Source: Climacium dendroides
Taxonomy: Eukaryota > Streptophyta > Bryopsida > Hypnales > Climaciaceae
Direction of reading: 5' to 3'
Length of the DNA stretch: 64,000 nt
NCBI GenBank assembly: GCA_950106755.1
Contig: OX467089.1
Coordinates: 20,193,345 to 20,257,344 of the forward strand
Numbering within the stretch: the first letter of the stretch is position 1; each line of letters begins with the position of its first letter. The translations under genes were made by a program, and so were the position numbers. Positions 36,701 through 48,300 of this stretch are shown in pieces. Below the pieces are notes generated by a model. It searched no databases. It was not told where the DNA came from and saw nothing but the letters and a program-made list of their open reading frames with translations.

Positions 36701-37249
36701 AGCTCATTCTTGATTGATTGCATTGGTAATACAGTTGCACGGCATGGAGAGTATCGACTTGGTGATGTGCGTATCGGCGGTGGTTTTGTTTAAGCTGCAT
36801 TGAAGATCGACGAGCTCCCTTCTGAAAGTAAGATACTCGATCGCAACTCTTGTGTCTGTTGATCATTTGGGATTCGTAGAGACGATTTACGGTAATTTCT
36901 GAATTTTTTGCTTTGGTTTGTAAAGACAGGTTTGCAATGCACTGTCTGTTTCTTTCAATTAAAATATTCCTGGACTCAAGTGTTTGAATAGTGCAAGCAC
37001 ATTGCAAAGGTGCAACGCTAGTTTTTCTCTTTGGAAACGAAGCGATCTTGTGAAGTGCAGAGCTTTGAAAATCTGCAAGAGCATGACACCACCTGCATAT
37101 ATGTTCAATAGTATAACGCCAATAGTTGCAGGGGACTCTTGAAGTTGTCCAAGGAAACGCCATAGCCGCATTGTTCTTCTCTTCTTCTCTTTTGTTGGTT
37201 AGGTCTTCTAATGCTAGGACTGAAAATTATCAGTTCTTTTTGTGTGCAG

Positions 37250-37772
37250 GTAGAAATAGCATCAAAGAGTTGGATCAAAGATTTCCTGAGTGTGGACAAG
37301 CTCAAGTACTGTCGCAAACACCCGCACTTACATGAGCTCGGAGTGCTCATGTAAGTACGTTTGTGCCGCCCTAAATTGATAATCGTGATCGATTTAGGTC
37401 AAGGCATCGATATTTGCAGCTCCAAGTTTTCAGCCCAATTCTGCTCTTGCAAGTGGTGTTCTATTAATCGCCACCGCATTATCATCTTCACGTAAGACAG
37501 TAGTTCTCTTGCTTTTGTATGCCAGTGTAATAGTCTCCAGTTCAATGCTTGTGAAATCTGGAAGTGAGGTTGATTGAACATCTTGCAAATGGAGTTTCAG
37601 CTCTTTGATAACTCTCATTGTGTCTTTTCACTTCAGAGTCCAACATCTAAAATCTTATCGTGGAAAGAGGTGTGGGAACTCAAATTATTACTTGGATGGA
37701 ATGTTTAAAGTGCAACTGCAGTATTTGAAGATGAAAAGTTTGAAGTTAACAAAAAGTGATGCGTTGATTTAG
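37250..37772 (+). CDS. Small Cys/His-rich protein, possibly PLATZ-like (partial model)
   Basis: Three exons with good splice signals join in frame: 37250-37350 (acceptor TTGTGTGCAG, donor AT/GTAAGT), 37420-37491 (acceptor ATTTGCAG, donor AC/GTAAGA) and 37637-37772 (acceptor TTCACTTCAG, stop TAG). The phases match (ends phase 2, then 2). They encode about 103 residues: SWIKDFLSVDKLKYCRKHP, then FCSCKWCSINRHRII, then a basic tail. The order W, Leu-rich, Cys-x2-His, Cys pairs, His-Arg recalls the N-terminal zinc-binding half of plant PLATZ transcription factors, but one Cys pair and the later conserved block are missing. The assignment is weak. The start is unknown; an ATG at 36744 (MESIDL, donor TTG/GTGATG) would connect in phase 0. 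Competing open frames of similar length exist on the minus strand (37399-37618). It may be a decayed copy. Confidence 0.38.
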
Positions 37773-38287
37773 TTTGCTATAATCTAGCTTGAAGCTAGAA
37801 GTTTACTCCAAGCTTTTACATTCTTTCTACCTATGATCATGCCTTGATAACATCACTAACTAAGTCTTCTACAGGTTGTTTGTTTTACTTTCATCAATGA
37901 AAGTAGAACACCCCCTAAACATCATAAGTTACCATTGAAAAATTGATAACTCATAATCTCATTGACAAGTGGAAGTGAAGCTAGGGGATTCAATACCAGT
38001 ATGTATAATAACTTGAATTAGAGGAACTGATTGCTTCTCATGTTCTCCTATTCTTGATTGCTTGCAATAGTTTTGAGTAGCAGGCCACATGGGAACTTTC
38101 TTTCGTTCAATTTTTGTGTATTTTTTGCCTGACACATGCATTGCTCTTCATACAAAATTGAGGACGAATTCATTGATTTTTTCCACAACATGATCAAATG
38201 AGTTCGTCATTTTAAAACCATGAATCCTTGGTCCTTCAGGCAGGCAGGCAGGGGTTGAATATTGATCGAATGATTTACAAGCCACAC

Positions 38288-41200
38288 ATGGAGATCCGAA
38301 GGTTGGTGATGACCGTTTTGGTTGTGGCTTCCTATTTCTTCCTCCTCCTGTTGCAAGATGCAGGAGTACATGCTCAAGTGCCACGTAGCACAGGGTTTTG
38401 TGAAGAGTTCGTGAGTCCAGTGCAATATAAGTGCTCGGAAGAAATGGTACGCATTAATCTCTACTCCTTTGGTTCTACAGTTGAAGCATTCAACGTTGCT
38501 GGCTAGCACTTAGTCAAAACAAACAAAGAACTTCCAGGGAAATGAACCAAGGAAACAGTTACCTGAGAAAACACCTTAAAGAACACCTTCAGTCAATTGG
38601 TCCAATTAGTCATGTGGGTCTTTTTGAGTGTCAAATTTTTGATCATGTTTTCGCCATTAATAGTCCACTTGTTTTCTATCGTCAAAGTTTTTACCCTGAA
38701 GAATTGGAACATTTACTTGGGCGGAATTTTCAGGTTCAAACTGAAGACGGGTATTTGCTTGCAGTCCAAAGGATATCTTCTGCTAAGCCTCCTGCAATAG
38801 CTCGAGGGCCTGCTTTCCTCTACCACGGCATCATGGAGGTACAGTACCACGTCTCACCAAAAACATCTCAAATTTATAAAGTGGTCAAAACCGAAATGGA
38901 TAGAAGCAATAGCTTTGATATCTATAGAAGTGACCTTTTGACATTGTTTAGGAACACAAGCTTCAATGAAGGTAACAAAATTTTCCATTAGGAAGAAGAC
39001 TATGATTGTTAGTACCATGAAGATGTTTGGGAAGTTGTTGAAATCAACTATTGGCTTCTGAAGTAGAATATCTATTTTTGCCATAACCATAATTTTTCTT
39101 AGATCGACATAAAATTGAATGGTTTTTCATTTTCATTTCTCTTTGAACTTATGCCTGTGGATGTGATTCAAGGGAGGAGAAACATGGGTGCTAAATTCAA
39201 ATGAAGATTCATTGGCACTCATGATGGCGAATGCTGGATACGAGGTGTGGATTGGAAACACAAGGTCCTCAAATTATACTTTTGGACACCTTACACACAC
39301 CCGGAAAGACAAGGTTAATAACTCCACTCTCTCTGATGCATTTAACTCTGTTTTTCATTTTCTTCAGCATTTACCTCCTGTTTTTTTGTTCATGAAAGAA
39401 AGATTAAATAATTTTCTTGGAATTGTGGGTTCTACAGGAATTTTGGGATTGGAACTGGGATAATCTTGTGAAATCAGATTTGCCTACAATGTTGCAACAC
39501 GTCTATAACAGTACCAACCAAAAAATCTATTACGTTGGCTATTCTCAGGTGTGTTTTCAGTCTCTGGAATACCCGCTGGAATGTTAAGAGATACAATTTA
39601 TTTAAAGTGAATCTAATGCTAGTACTTCAATTCCATGTCGTATAATTTCCTATTATTCCAATCCTACCACGCTGTTTTCTTAGATAGTAATAACATGCTT
39701 TAATTTTTCAAATGTTCATGGATGGAAGGTGAAGCTTCAAATACTCAAATTTGTTCACAATTCTGCAGGGAACAATGACGGCACTAGCATCCTTTTCAGA
39801 AGGAAATACTGTGAATCTTGTATCCAAAGCCGCGTTGTTAAGTCCTATTGCCTCTTTGGGACACATCACCTCTTCTATTGCATCTGCGGCTGCTTTTTTA
39901 TTTGTGGATGAGGTATTTGATCACCTTCAACAATTGATATTCAATCCTCGCTTTGAACAAACTGCACAGTTCGAATTCTCGCTATCTTTTGGACTTCAAT
40001 TCCAATCGAATGAAAAATCACTTTCTTATTCTGTCCGTCTGTGCAGATTTTATTGCTTGCAGGTGTGACAGAATTTAATGCTAAGAGGTAAATATTGTGT
40101 TCACTTGGTCTGTAGTAGGTTTCCAATGCATTGACAAGAACTTTCATTTGGTGAATGCTATGTCAAGTAAAGTTCAAATTAATCCCATGAAATGCCGTTT
40201 CTTTTCATTTCACATTCATTCGAAATGAATTCTTACTTCAATGTTGTGCGCTTCTTTCTGCTTGGTTGGAAATGAGCAGTGATGCAGGGCGGAAATTCAT
40301 GGATGTCACATGTACGTCACCCCAAGTGGATTGTCGACGTGAGTTCATGAGCCAAATTACAGGTACTACATGAATTACATTTTCAAATTCACTACATTCA
40401 TTCATATGAGTTTTATCATTGATCATCTGATATTGTCGTTCAACTAAAAGAGCCTCCTTATAGGTGACGCTGCACGGTTCACTCAAGAATCTAGTTCAAT
40501 CCAGTATTGGAAACATCAGACAGTGGGGTTGTGATTGAATATTTGAATAGTATCAAAAAAAAATTTACAGCGAGTATTACCAACACTAGAATATCATTAT
40601 TAGTACAACAGATAAAGAAATTGGAATGAGTGTATGTATGTATAACCACTGACGGTACCCTTGGAAAGGACAAAATTGTATCTAACGCGCTGGGCGATTC
40701 CTTATTCAGGTACGAATTGTTGCTTCAACTCATCGCGGAAAGATGTGTACGACAAATATTCAATGCAATCAACATCAATGCGGAATTTGGCGCATATGGC
40801 TCAAAGTGAGTCCTCTTTTTCGTACTTGATATTCATCAAAAATCGCATTACAATATCTTGACAGATGTGGGTTAGATCATGCAAAAGCTCTGACTTCAAA
40901 GCTATGTCATTTCCAATGTAAAAATTTGCACACAACATCAAAAATGAAAGCTGGGTTTGGGAAGTAGCAGAAATGTTTTTAGTTGTAAGCTTGTAACGCG
41001 TGAATTGGTGGCTTGGTGTGGCTTGTACTCTCAGTGGTCCGCTCGGGAAAGTTGAGTATGTATGACCATGGCTTTTGGAACAACATGGATAAATACAACT
41101 CCCTGTCTCCACCCGAGTACGATGTGTCTGCTATTCCTGCGACGCTGCCCATTTTGCTGGCACATGGAGGCAAAGATGCCCTTGCCGACACTGACGACGT

Positions 41201-41336
41201 CGAAGAGTTGATACAGAAATTGCAAGGAACTCCTCAAGTGATCTTTCTCCCCAAGTATGCGCATGCCGATTTTGTGATGGGCACAAGCGCTGCTGCAGAT
41301 GTCTACACCCCAATAATTGCTTTCTTTCAAGCGTAG
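38288..41336 (+). CDS. Acid lipase-type triacylglycerol lipase, nine exons, secreted
   Basis: Exons 38288-38446, 38734-38838, 39173-39313, 39438-39548, 39769-39912, 40047-40087, 40280-40362, 40710-40805 and 41035-41336 join in frame to 393 residues, close to the roughly 400 usual for the lysosomal/gastric acid-lipase family (plant triacylglycerol lipase 1/2 type). Every intron is GT-AG. A signal peptide opens the protein (VMTVLVVASYFFLLLLQ). The family's TEDGYLLAVQRI strand, oxyanion motif LYHG (His84-Gly85), nucleophile GYSQG (Ser171), Asp341 in GGKDALAD and His370 in YAHADFV complete the catalytic triad. The reaction is hydrolysis of acylglycerol esters in the secretory pathway, vacuole or apoplast. 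The Cys pair TNCCFN is typical of the plant branch. An in-frame ATG at 38270 would add six residues (MIYKPH); I prefer 38288 because it sits directly before the signal peptide. Confidence 0.93.
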
Positions 41337-41803
41337 AACAGAAACCCAAAATTAGGGTTAACTGACGGATCTGTGTTTTGGGAGGGGAGGCTTGACTATG
41401 GGCTAGGAAATGCCTGAGCTAGGAAGGAGGCTAGTGAGAGACCATCAACCCTTCAAAGGCTCTTGGGTCCCTCTATACGACCTGTATTCAGCTTTATAAC
41501 TATTCAGCCCTATAATTGTGATACATTGTTATTTACACACTACCATGATCATTAATTTACTTACTATGTAACAAGCAATATTTACTATATAACGAGCAAT
41601 ATTTACTATGTAATGAGCAATATTTACTATGTAACGAGTACTATGTAACGAGCAATATTTACTATATAACAAGCAATATTTACTATGTAATGAGCAATAT
41701 TTACTATGTAACGAGCAATATTTGGTCAATGTTTTTCTGGTCAAATACCATTGTATTCAAAATATATATATGGTTACAAAGGGTTTTCAGGCCCTTTTAG
41801 GAT
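41337..41803. other. 3' region of the lipase gene
   Basis: The likely 3' untranslated region runs from the stop codon for one or two hundred bases and is followed by a minisatellite (41558-41732). No poly(A) signal was fixed with certainty. Confidence 0.4.
41558..41732. repeat. 21-base minisatellite, about eight units
   Basis: The unit is close to TTTACTATGTAACGAGCAATA with variants at a few positions (ATAT for ATGT, AAC or AATG for AACG). One unit is shortened to ACTATGTAACGAG. The array begins just after the lipase 3' region and creates a repetitive minus-strand open frame of no biological weight. Confidence 0.9.
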
Positions 41804-42381
41804 TTAACTCCTAAATGTCTGGACTCTTCTCCAGAATCGACGATTTGGAGAAAATCATTATAAAGTGCTATTTGGAAGAATATTTTAGAAGTGGTATATA
41901 AAGGAAAGTTGTAGATTTTGAATTTTAGATTCCATCTATGTAGTTAGATTCATCAATGTTATTACCAATATTTTTCTATAAATTTGGAAAGGAAAATTTT
42001 AAAATTCCTTCAAAATTTGATTACAAGCAAAATATTATCATTTTTTGAGCAAAATTTATTGGATTGGATTCAAAATGAGGTTCTCTTGACATGGTGATTT
42101 TTTTGAAATTTTTGTGTTCTTTACATCTATGACCTCATTTTTGCAAATCTAGTTTTGAACTAGAGTCAATGCAATTTGACCACTTGACACACTTCCGCAT
42201 TTGTAATTTAGAAAAAATTTGTATTCTAGTAACACCAAATCCAACCACTAGATTAGACAAGAACTTGATAAAGTATCACCCAAAATTAGGATGACTTTCA
42301 TCCAAGTAGGAATGAGATAGAAACAAGAACTTCAATCTGTTCATCATCCCAAAAATGGACGTTGGAGCACTCTAGGGATAA
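41804..42381. mobile_element. Probable TTAA-bounded element (copy G), diverged
   Basis: The left end TTAACTCCTAAATGTCTGG follows the family pattern. The right end CACTCTAGGGATAAGG is a diverged form (ATAA in place of TTAA). It is about 578 bases without coding capacity. Evidence is weaker than for the other copies because the right boundary is mutated and no empty site is available. Confidence 0.5.
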
Positions 42382-42394
42382 GGCAGGAGGTTTG

Positions 42395-42680
42395 TAAATT
42401 GTCCATTGAATTTTGGGGAGGTGAAACTTCTTGGAAATATTTTTTAGTAAATTTTGTTTGAAAGACAAGTGGAATTGGCATCTAACCCAAGTCCTTTCCT
42501 ATTTTTTTGAGCTTTGTAAAAATCAATTATGAAAATTTGAAGTTGAAATGGCATAAGGCTCTAAAATCATCCACCTTCTCAAATGTAGATTGTTTGTACA
42601 TTGTTGAAGGCTACAAAAAAAAAGCGACATATACACATAGAGTACATTTGTGGAGGTGGGTGATTTTTATTATTGGGTAT
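42395..42680. repeat. Dispersed repeat family R2, reverse copy
   Basis: GGAGGTGAAACTTC, GGCATCTAACCCAAG and a GGAGGTGGGTGATTTT block mirror 9940-10230 in inverted order. A fourth copy is at 28390-28630. No conserved reading frame. Confidence 0.55.
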
Positions 42681-42737
42681 AATGTCAAATTTTCTAAGTG
42701 TTCATATTAAGAGTGTTCATATCTGTATATTTTTTAA

Positions 42738-42970
42738 AATTTTAATCTTTCAACAAATAGAAAGAACCATTATATTTATATTTATATTTTTATTTTCCAA
42801 CAAATGGAAAGAATCATTGTATTTTTATTTTTATCTTTATCTTTCAACAAATGGAAAGAACCATTTTATTTTTATTTTTATTTTTATTTTTATTTTCCAA
42901 CAAATGGAAAGAACCATTGTATATTTTAATTTTAATTTTAATTTTTCAACAAATGGAAAGAACCATTGCA
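42738..42970. repeat. Minisatellite of CAACAAATGGAAAGAACC units
   Basis: Five units of a conserved CAACAAATGGAAAGAACCAT core are separated by runs of TTTTTA or TTTTAA of different length. Unit spacing varies from about 53 to 62 bases because of the A/T spacer. An open frame of 115 codons across it (42673-43020) is low-complexity and was not called. Confidence 0.88.
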
Positions 42971-43019
42971 TTAAAGAAACGAAACCAGAATACAAGACAA
43001 TGAAGAGATTAAGGGCTTA

Positions 43020-43870
43020 AAATAATCCTATTTCGAGCAGCCAATGAAACAATGACATGATTGTCTTGCACACTTAATTCGACATTTTGTGTTGTTCAAC
43101 GTAAAGTGATGTGCAGGTACTAGTTGGGTGCAATCATGGCAAATTCCCAAGGAGCTACTTAACTAACGGCTAACACAACCCAATAATCAATCGATTAAGG
43201 ACTCATTGTAACGGCTAACACAAACCAATAATCAATTGATTAAGATAACATTGTACAGTACAATGGCAGGTGCATGGTGGTACTGTTTGGGGTTACAGTG
43301 GGTTTCGAAAACAAAGATGATGAAAGATGAGGAGACTACGGGAGAGTAGCGTGCGTGAATCATTGCTTACAAGCAAAATGTTTGGATTTGAAAGACCTTT
43401 AACACTGTAGCCACAACACAGGTACATACGTATGTGATTCTTGAAATCTTACACTCATGATCGTTTTCAATTTTTGTAGAATGAATGGCTTGAGAAATAG
43501 TTGGTGTACAATACATTTAGCATTGCTAACATAACCCTTCGGTAGTGACTTGGTCTAAACTTGAAAACACAAAATGATTTGACCAAAAACTTATCAAGAG
43601 GTGGAAATACTGGAAGGGTAGAGATTCCCCAATTGTTAAAAGCCTAGAGGTCCAATTCTGCAACTATTTGAGCCTTTCTTTTTGGCAGAATCGACAGCCA
43701 ATATAATGATTCCTCAATTGTTAAAAGCTTGGAGGTCTGATTCTACAACTATTCGAGCCTTTCTTTTTGGCAAAATTGACAGCCAACACAATTAGCCATG
43801 TCTACCAATTCTGCACCTGTATTTGATATACCATATTCTCGTACCTCTAGGCTTTTAACGCCAAAGACAC
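43020..43870. other. Intergenic DNA with two local tandem duplications
   Basis: Two direct duplications are evident: 43165-43254 (period 45, unit starting AACGGCTAACACAA) and 43623-43791 (period 85, unit starting GATTCCCCAATTGTTAAAAG). Both carry a few differences between copies. Nothing else could be recognised. Confidence 0.7.
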
Positions 43871-43874
43871 TTTC

Positions 43875-43953
43875 GCATATGGCGGATTCTATATTGTAGT
43901 TTGGCCAGCTGGCTTGCCAGCAGCCTCATCACACTGCAGAATCCGCCATATGC
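43875..43953. repeat. Perfect 16-base inverted repeat
   Basis: GCATATGGCGGATTCT (43875-43890) is exactly complementary to 43938-43953, with a 47-base loop that itself contains GGCCAGCTGGC. It lies at the downstream edge of the candidate last alternative exon of the minus-strand NDX gene, where it could form a hairpin in the 3' part of a transcript. Confidence 0.8.
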
Positions 43954-43963
43954 AGAAGCTTCT

Positions 43964-45247
43964 CTAGTACGTTTTCTTCCCACATTTTAGAAATATGCCT
44001 GGGTGTATTTGATCTGTCCCAGCGTGTAATGTAGAGATGCATGCTGGGTGTTCCTGAGGTACCCTTGCACTTAATTCACAAACAACAAAGGTTAGACACA
44101 CTATTATCAAATTAGAGGCATTGCATTATAAGAGAAATGTTCTTGAAGTGGCTCCCAACCACACGCTCCAATTATTTCAGAAGTAGTACTATTCCTCCCA
44201 ACACTTTTTTTCTCTAATATCACTTTCTATCAATAGTGTCATTATTATTCTTAATACCGATGATTTTTTTGCTATAGCTATGTTACTACTATCACATGGC
44301 ACATATTGTAAGAGTTTCTCATATGTACAACGTGGCATCATTATGCATAGAAACTTGTCCTCATCAAAACGGGATTACTCAGGTTCCAAAATATCTCCCA
44401 AAATATCTCATATGTTCCTTTGGAAGACAAATGTACTCTTTAGGATTGAACATGTAATTTATAGTTTCATAGTGATCTGAAGATAGCAAGCTATCAACAA
44501 TGTACAATCAGGTCCAGTTCATTTACGAACTGTATGTTTGAGCCGTGCACATTTCCTTGCATAGCATGGAAGAGATTTGGAAGGAATTGTAAAACTTTTC
44601 TAGAGAAACTTGCCTAGGGGAAGATGTACGTATGGATGCTCCCTACATATATCCACAATCAAACTTTAAAAATTCACCACCAATTGCTAGCAATAAAATA
44701 TCTTGTAAAACCATGAAAATTAACTTTAAAAATTCACCAAAAATGGAGAGATTTGGTTGTTTGAAGTTGAAATTTCGTAGGCTTGAGTGCAATTGCGTAA
44801 GGATGCAATGATAATTATCTCTTCCAAAATCTATCAATTATACTCTACATTGTAAAACAAAATTTGAATGCCTCAAAGAGGCAGTTCGTAAATGAACTGG
44901 ACCCGACTGTACAGTATCATATGAGATTGCCACATGAATTACGAGAAGAATGTCAACTGAGGGTGGGGTCACAATTATGTGTACTTACCTTACTGGGTCC
45001 AGTGTCTGGGCAAATCCCCGCCGTCTGCTCTAGCAGTTCAACACGCTTGTTATTGCTGAGAGACAGCACCACGTTCATCTGGAAAGGTAAATCTCACAAC
45101 CATATAAATTACATTACAAGATCATACAAAGGGAAGGACTTCAATATAAAGACAGTGGGCCAACTCAATTTTGGCCGATATAACAGAAGACAATGAACAT
45201 ACCTCAATGTTCCAAACGGTTTTAGAGTTAACTTTTGCGTTGCATAA
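43964..45247 (-). other. Candidate alternative 3' exons of the NDX gene
   Basis: Reading on the minus strand, three exon-like blocks follow a donor inside the last NDX exon (45322, GAAGCA/GTAAAT). They are 45203-45247 (donor GAG/GTATGT), 44989-45078 (acceptor CCTTTCCAG, donor AAG/GTAAGT) and 43964-44053 (acceptor GGTACCTCAG, stop TAG). All are in phase 0, of 15, 30 and 30 codons, and would replace the last six residues of NDX with about 74 new ones. Good splice sites and continuous frame make an alternative isoform or a downstream minus-strand transcript plausible. No family resemblance was seen. Confidence 0.35.
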
Positions 45248-45303
45248 CTGCGACCTATAAAATATGCACATTCGATGTACACAAGGGTAACGATAACTGT
45301 TGT

Positions 45304-48300
45304 TCATGGTATAGAATTTACTGCTTCTTTCAAGAGCGGCGGTGATGGGGCGGGTACGGTGGTCACTCTGTACATGTGGTCGATATCCCAAGTAACACGA
45401 GATACACCACCTAAGGTTTCAACTTCCTCAAATGAAGAATCTCCCATCGATGAAGGAAATGGGAGTTTCGTGGTCTTCTCTACCTTGAGATCTGATACCT
45501 CCACTACACACAACTTTTCATCCTCTAGAATACATCTCTGCCAGGAGCCTTCTACTTGCGTAATAGTTCCTACAGCCATTTCTGCATCATCATTACCACG
45601 TAAGCTCACAACATCACCTATCTTCCACTTTTTTACCGAACTACTACCAGAATTGTCTTGGTCACCTTCACTACAAGCATTCGAGGGGGCTCTGGAAGAT
45701 GGAATGGTAAATCTTAGTGGTTCAACCTCCTCCTGATCCATATCGTCCTCGTTCAGTCGAGTCGAGGCCTCCGCAGGACTGTCCATGTCATCTGAGGCGA
45801 CGGATCGGCGCGACTTCTCAGATCGAGCGTTCACGACATCCCCTTCCACTTGACGCTGCTTGTCCCGCTCTTGTCTAGCGATCCGGGCTTTTCGGTTGTT
45901 AAGCCTGCCGCACACCAAGCTCACTAACTTCCATCAATACAGATACACATTCAGAGTAATGAAGGACACATAATGAAACAAACCCACTCGTGATAAAATG
46001 TCCTTCCGACAGTTTGAGATCCAAGGGACTATCCTCGCACAGCCTCAATCTTTAGGATCCAGTTTATAATAATAGGGGACTAACTTCAGACTCAAACTGG
46101 AACAATTGTGTCATCAGACGACATACCAGTTCTTTAGCTGTTGGTATGCTACCTCCGGACCCTGAAATAATTAGACGGTCATCAGTTTCTGGAGAAAATA
46201 CTGTAGCCACAGCACTAAAATCATAGGTTTCTGATAACAGCATCCTAATTTCATAGAACGAGGATGTTATATGTGGTCTAACCACACAATTATCAGACCT
46301 TCAGAATGAAGGACTTACAATTTGATTAAGGCGTTCTGTCCATTGTTTGATGGCCAGCGGGGAACGCTGCATTTCTGGTTCATACTGAAGAGCCGCTTCC
46401 ATTACACTCACTTGCTTGTCATTCATAATATTCCTCTTCCGTTTCTTAGGTTGAGATTCATCCCCGTGTTCGCTGCTATAGGGTTCCCGATCCCGACTGG
46501 TCCTTCTTGTAGCTGGAGTCACCATCCCGCCAAAATTGACCCCTCCACTTTCTTGTTCCCCTCTTCCACCGTCCTCTCGTTCTGTAAAATTGGCGCTCCC
46601 AGATTCCACCTCTTCTTTTACTATTACAGGTTCTACCTCCTTCTCATCTTCGTGGATCTCCAACTTTGGTGAATGAAGGGCAATTGTTGGTTCATCCCGA
46701 ACGGACTGTTCTTCTACGTCCATCTTCAACATGAGATTTGCAGTTGGAGTGGATTCTACAGTATGCCCAGTAGCTTCTTCTGAAGTGTGGGGAATTTCCT
46801 CCACCTAACAAATGACCCACAAGGGCAAACTTCAGAAGGTGCACTCAGCATGATGTCGATTCTAACATAATACGATGAATTCCGTTGACTTTACCAGGCA
46901 CTTTCAAGGACAGGAAAAATCTCGTACATACCGAAGTTTCTTCTGATGAAGGTTCGTCATCTCTGCTAGGGATCTGACGTATCTGAATTATTAATTTTAT
47001 TGTGTTGAAGAGAATTATATTCATACCAGAAGCCAACCTTCGAGAATAGTTCAACTGAGCATTGACAAAATATTGGTCAATCATAATAGCATAACTCAGG
47101 GTTTCTATGAACAGTGATCGTGGTGAAGAAATAGTGTTACAGATCTCTATTAAAGGTGTGTTTCGAAAACTACCTAATTCAAGGAGTAAAAAGATGGGAA
47201 TAATATGACATCCGTAATTTACCTGATGTTGGACATCAACCTCAGTCTTCTCGGATTCGTTTGACGCCTCCACCGCAACTTCGGTTGCAGCCAATACGCC
47301 ATTGCCGGACTGTCTTAATTGTTCCAACCCCTGCCAACGCTCCAACTGCTCCCGCTCGTTCTTCCATTGTAACAACTTCTGTTCATGTCCGTCACGGACA
47401 AAGCCCAACAGTGGACCCTCCTGCGTTCTCATGCCGAGACTTACATGTAAGTGTCAATTTTAATGGATACTGTGAAACTTTATTATCCTGTGATTTCTTT
47501 ACTCAACTTTGCAGGTTTGGGTCGAGAAAAATCATGTTAAGAGTTCAGTGAATTTTTAGTGAGATTTAGCGTTGGTTCTAGCCTCCTTACATGTATCAAT
47601 TCAAACTTCTGCGGTGCTGAAGAACGTAGAACACTGTAGATATTCATCTGACTTCGTCTTCTGATGCAGATCCACAGGCCTACAATTTACTCAGGACATA
47701 GCTGAACGAGGTAATCAACTAGAAGAAACACCTTCAGCACGTATCTTGTGTGTTTAATGAAGTATCAAAAGAAGGTTAGCGGCGTCAGGAAACTCTGTTA
47801 GCAAGAATCGATTCTGAATCAACTAAACCCGTGAGCTTATGCACTGTGATAGTATTGATGACTTATTTTGCAATCCATGCGTTGTGCGTTGCATTATTTT
47901 CAAAGGTCAAGCCCAGGTTTCAGTAGGACATACCGCAACACTACTAGATGATGGGCAGATTTGATGATGGAGAGCCTCTGCGAAGTCACTGCATAATAAC
48001 ATAAAAACCCCATAGAGTTAGATGTAATTGAAGGCAGGTAGATATTCACAATCAACATCAAGGGTGTCCTTAGCAAACTGACGAGTTCATTAGCCATTTC
48101 AACAGCATTGAAGAGAATTAGAATACTCGATTCTACCTGACAAGAACGAGATCATCGTCCACTACAATATCTGATGTCAGAGTCAGCACATAGTCGTAAA
48201 GTGTATCTGCGATTTGAAACACAAAATTACAAATTGAGCTCTCCAAGTGGTCTACATACGGAAATTAAAGATCTTTGGATGTTTCTTACAAAGATAAAGT

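Noticed and set aside
36699..37163. 154-codon minus-strand frame
   Set aside because: No splice sites, no recognisable motif and no agreement with the plus-strand splice signals nearby; could be chance in DNA of moderate GC.
41529..43020. Frames across the minisatellites (41529-41744 minus; 42673-43020 plus)
   Set aside because: They are low-complexity translations of tandem repeats whose unit length happens to keep a frame open.
45275..45736. 153-codon plus-strand frame opposite the last NDX exon
   Set aside because: It is antisense to clearly conserved NDX coding sequence and has no family resemblance.
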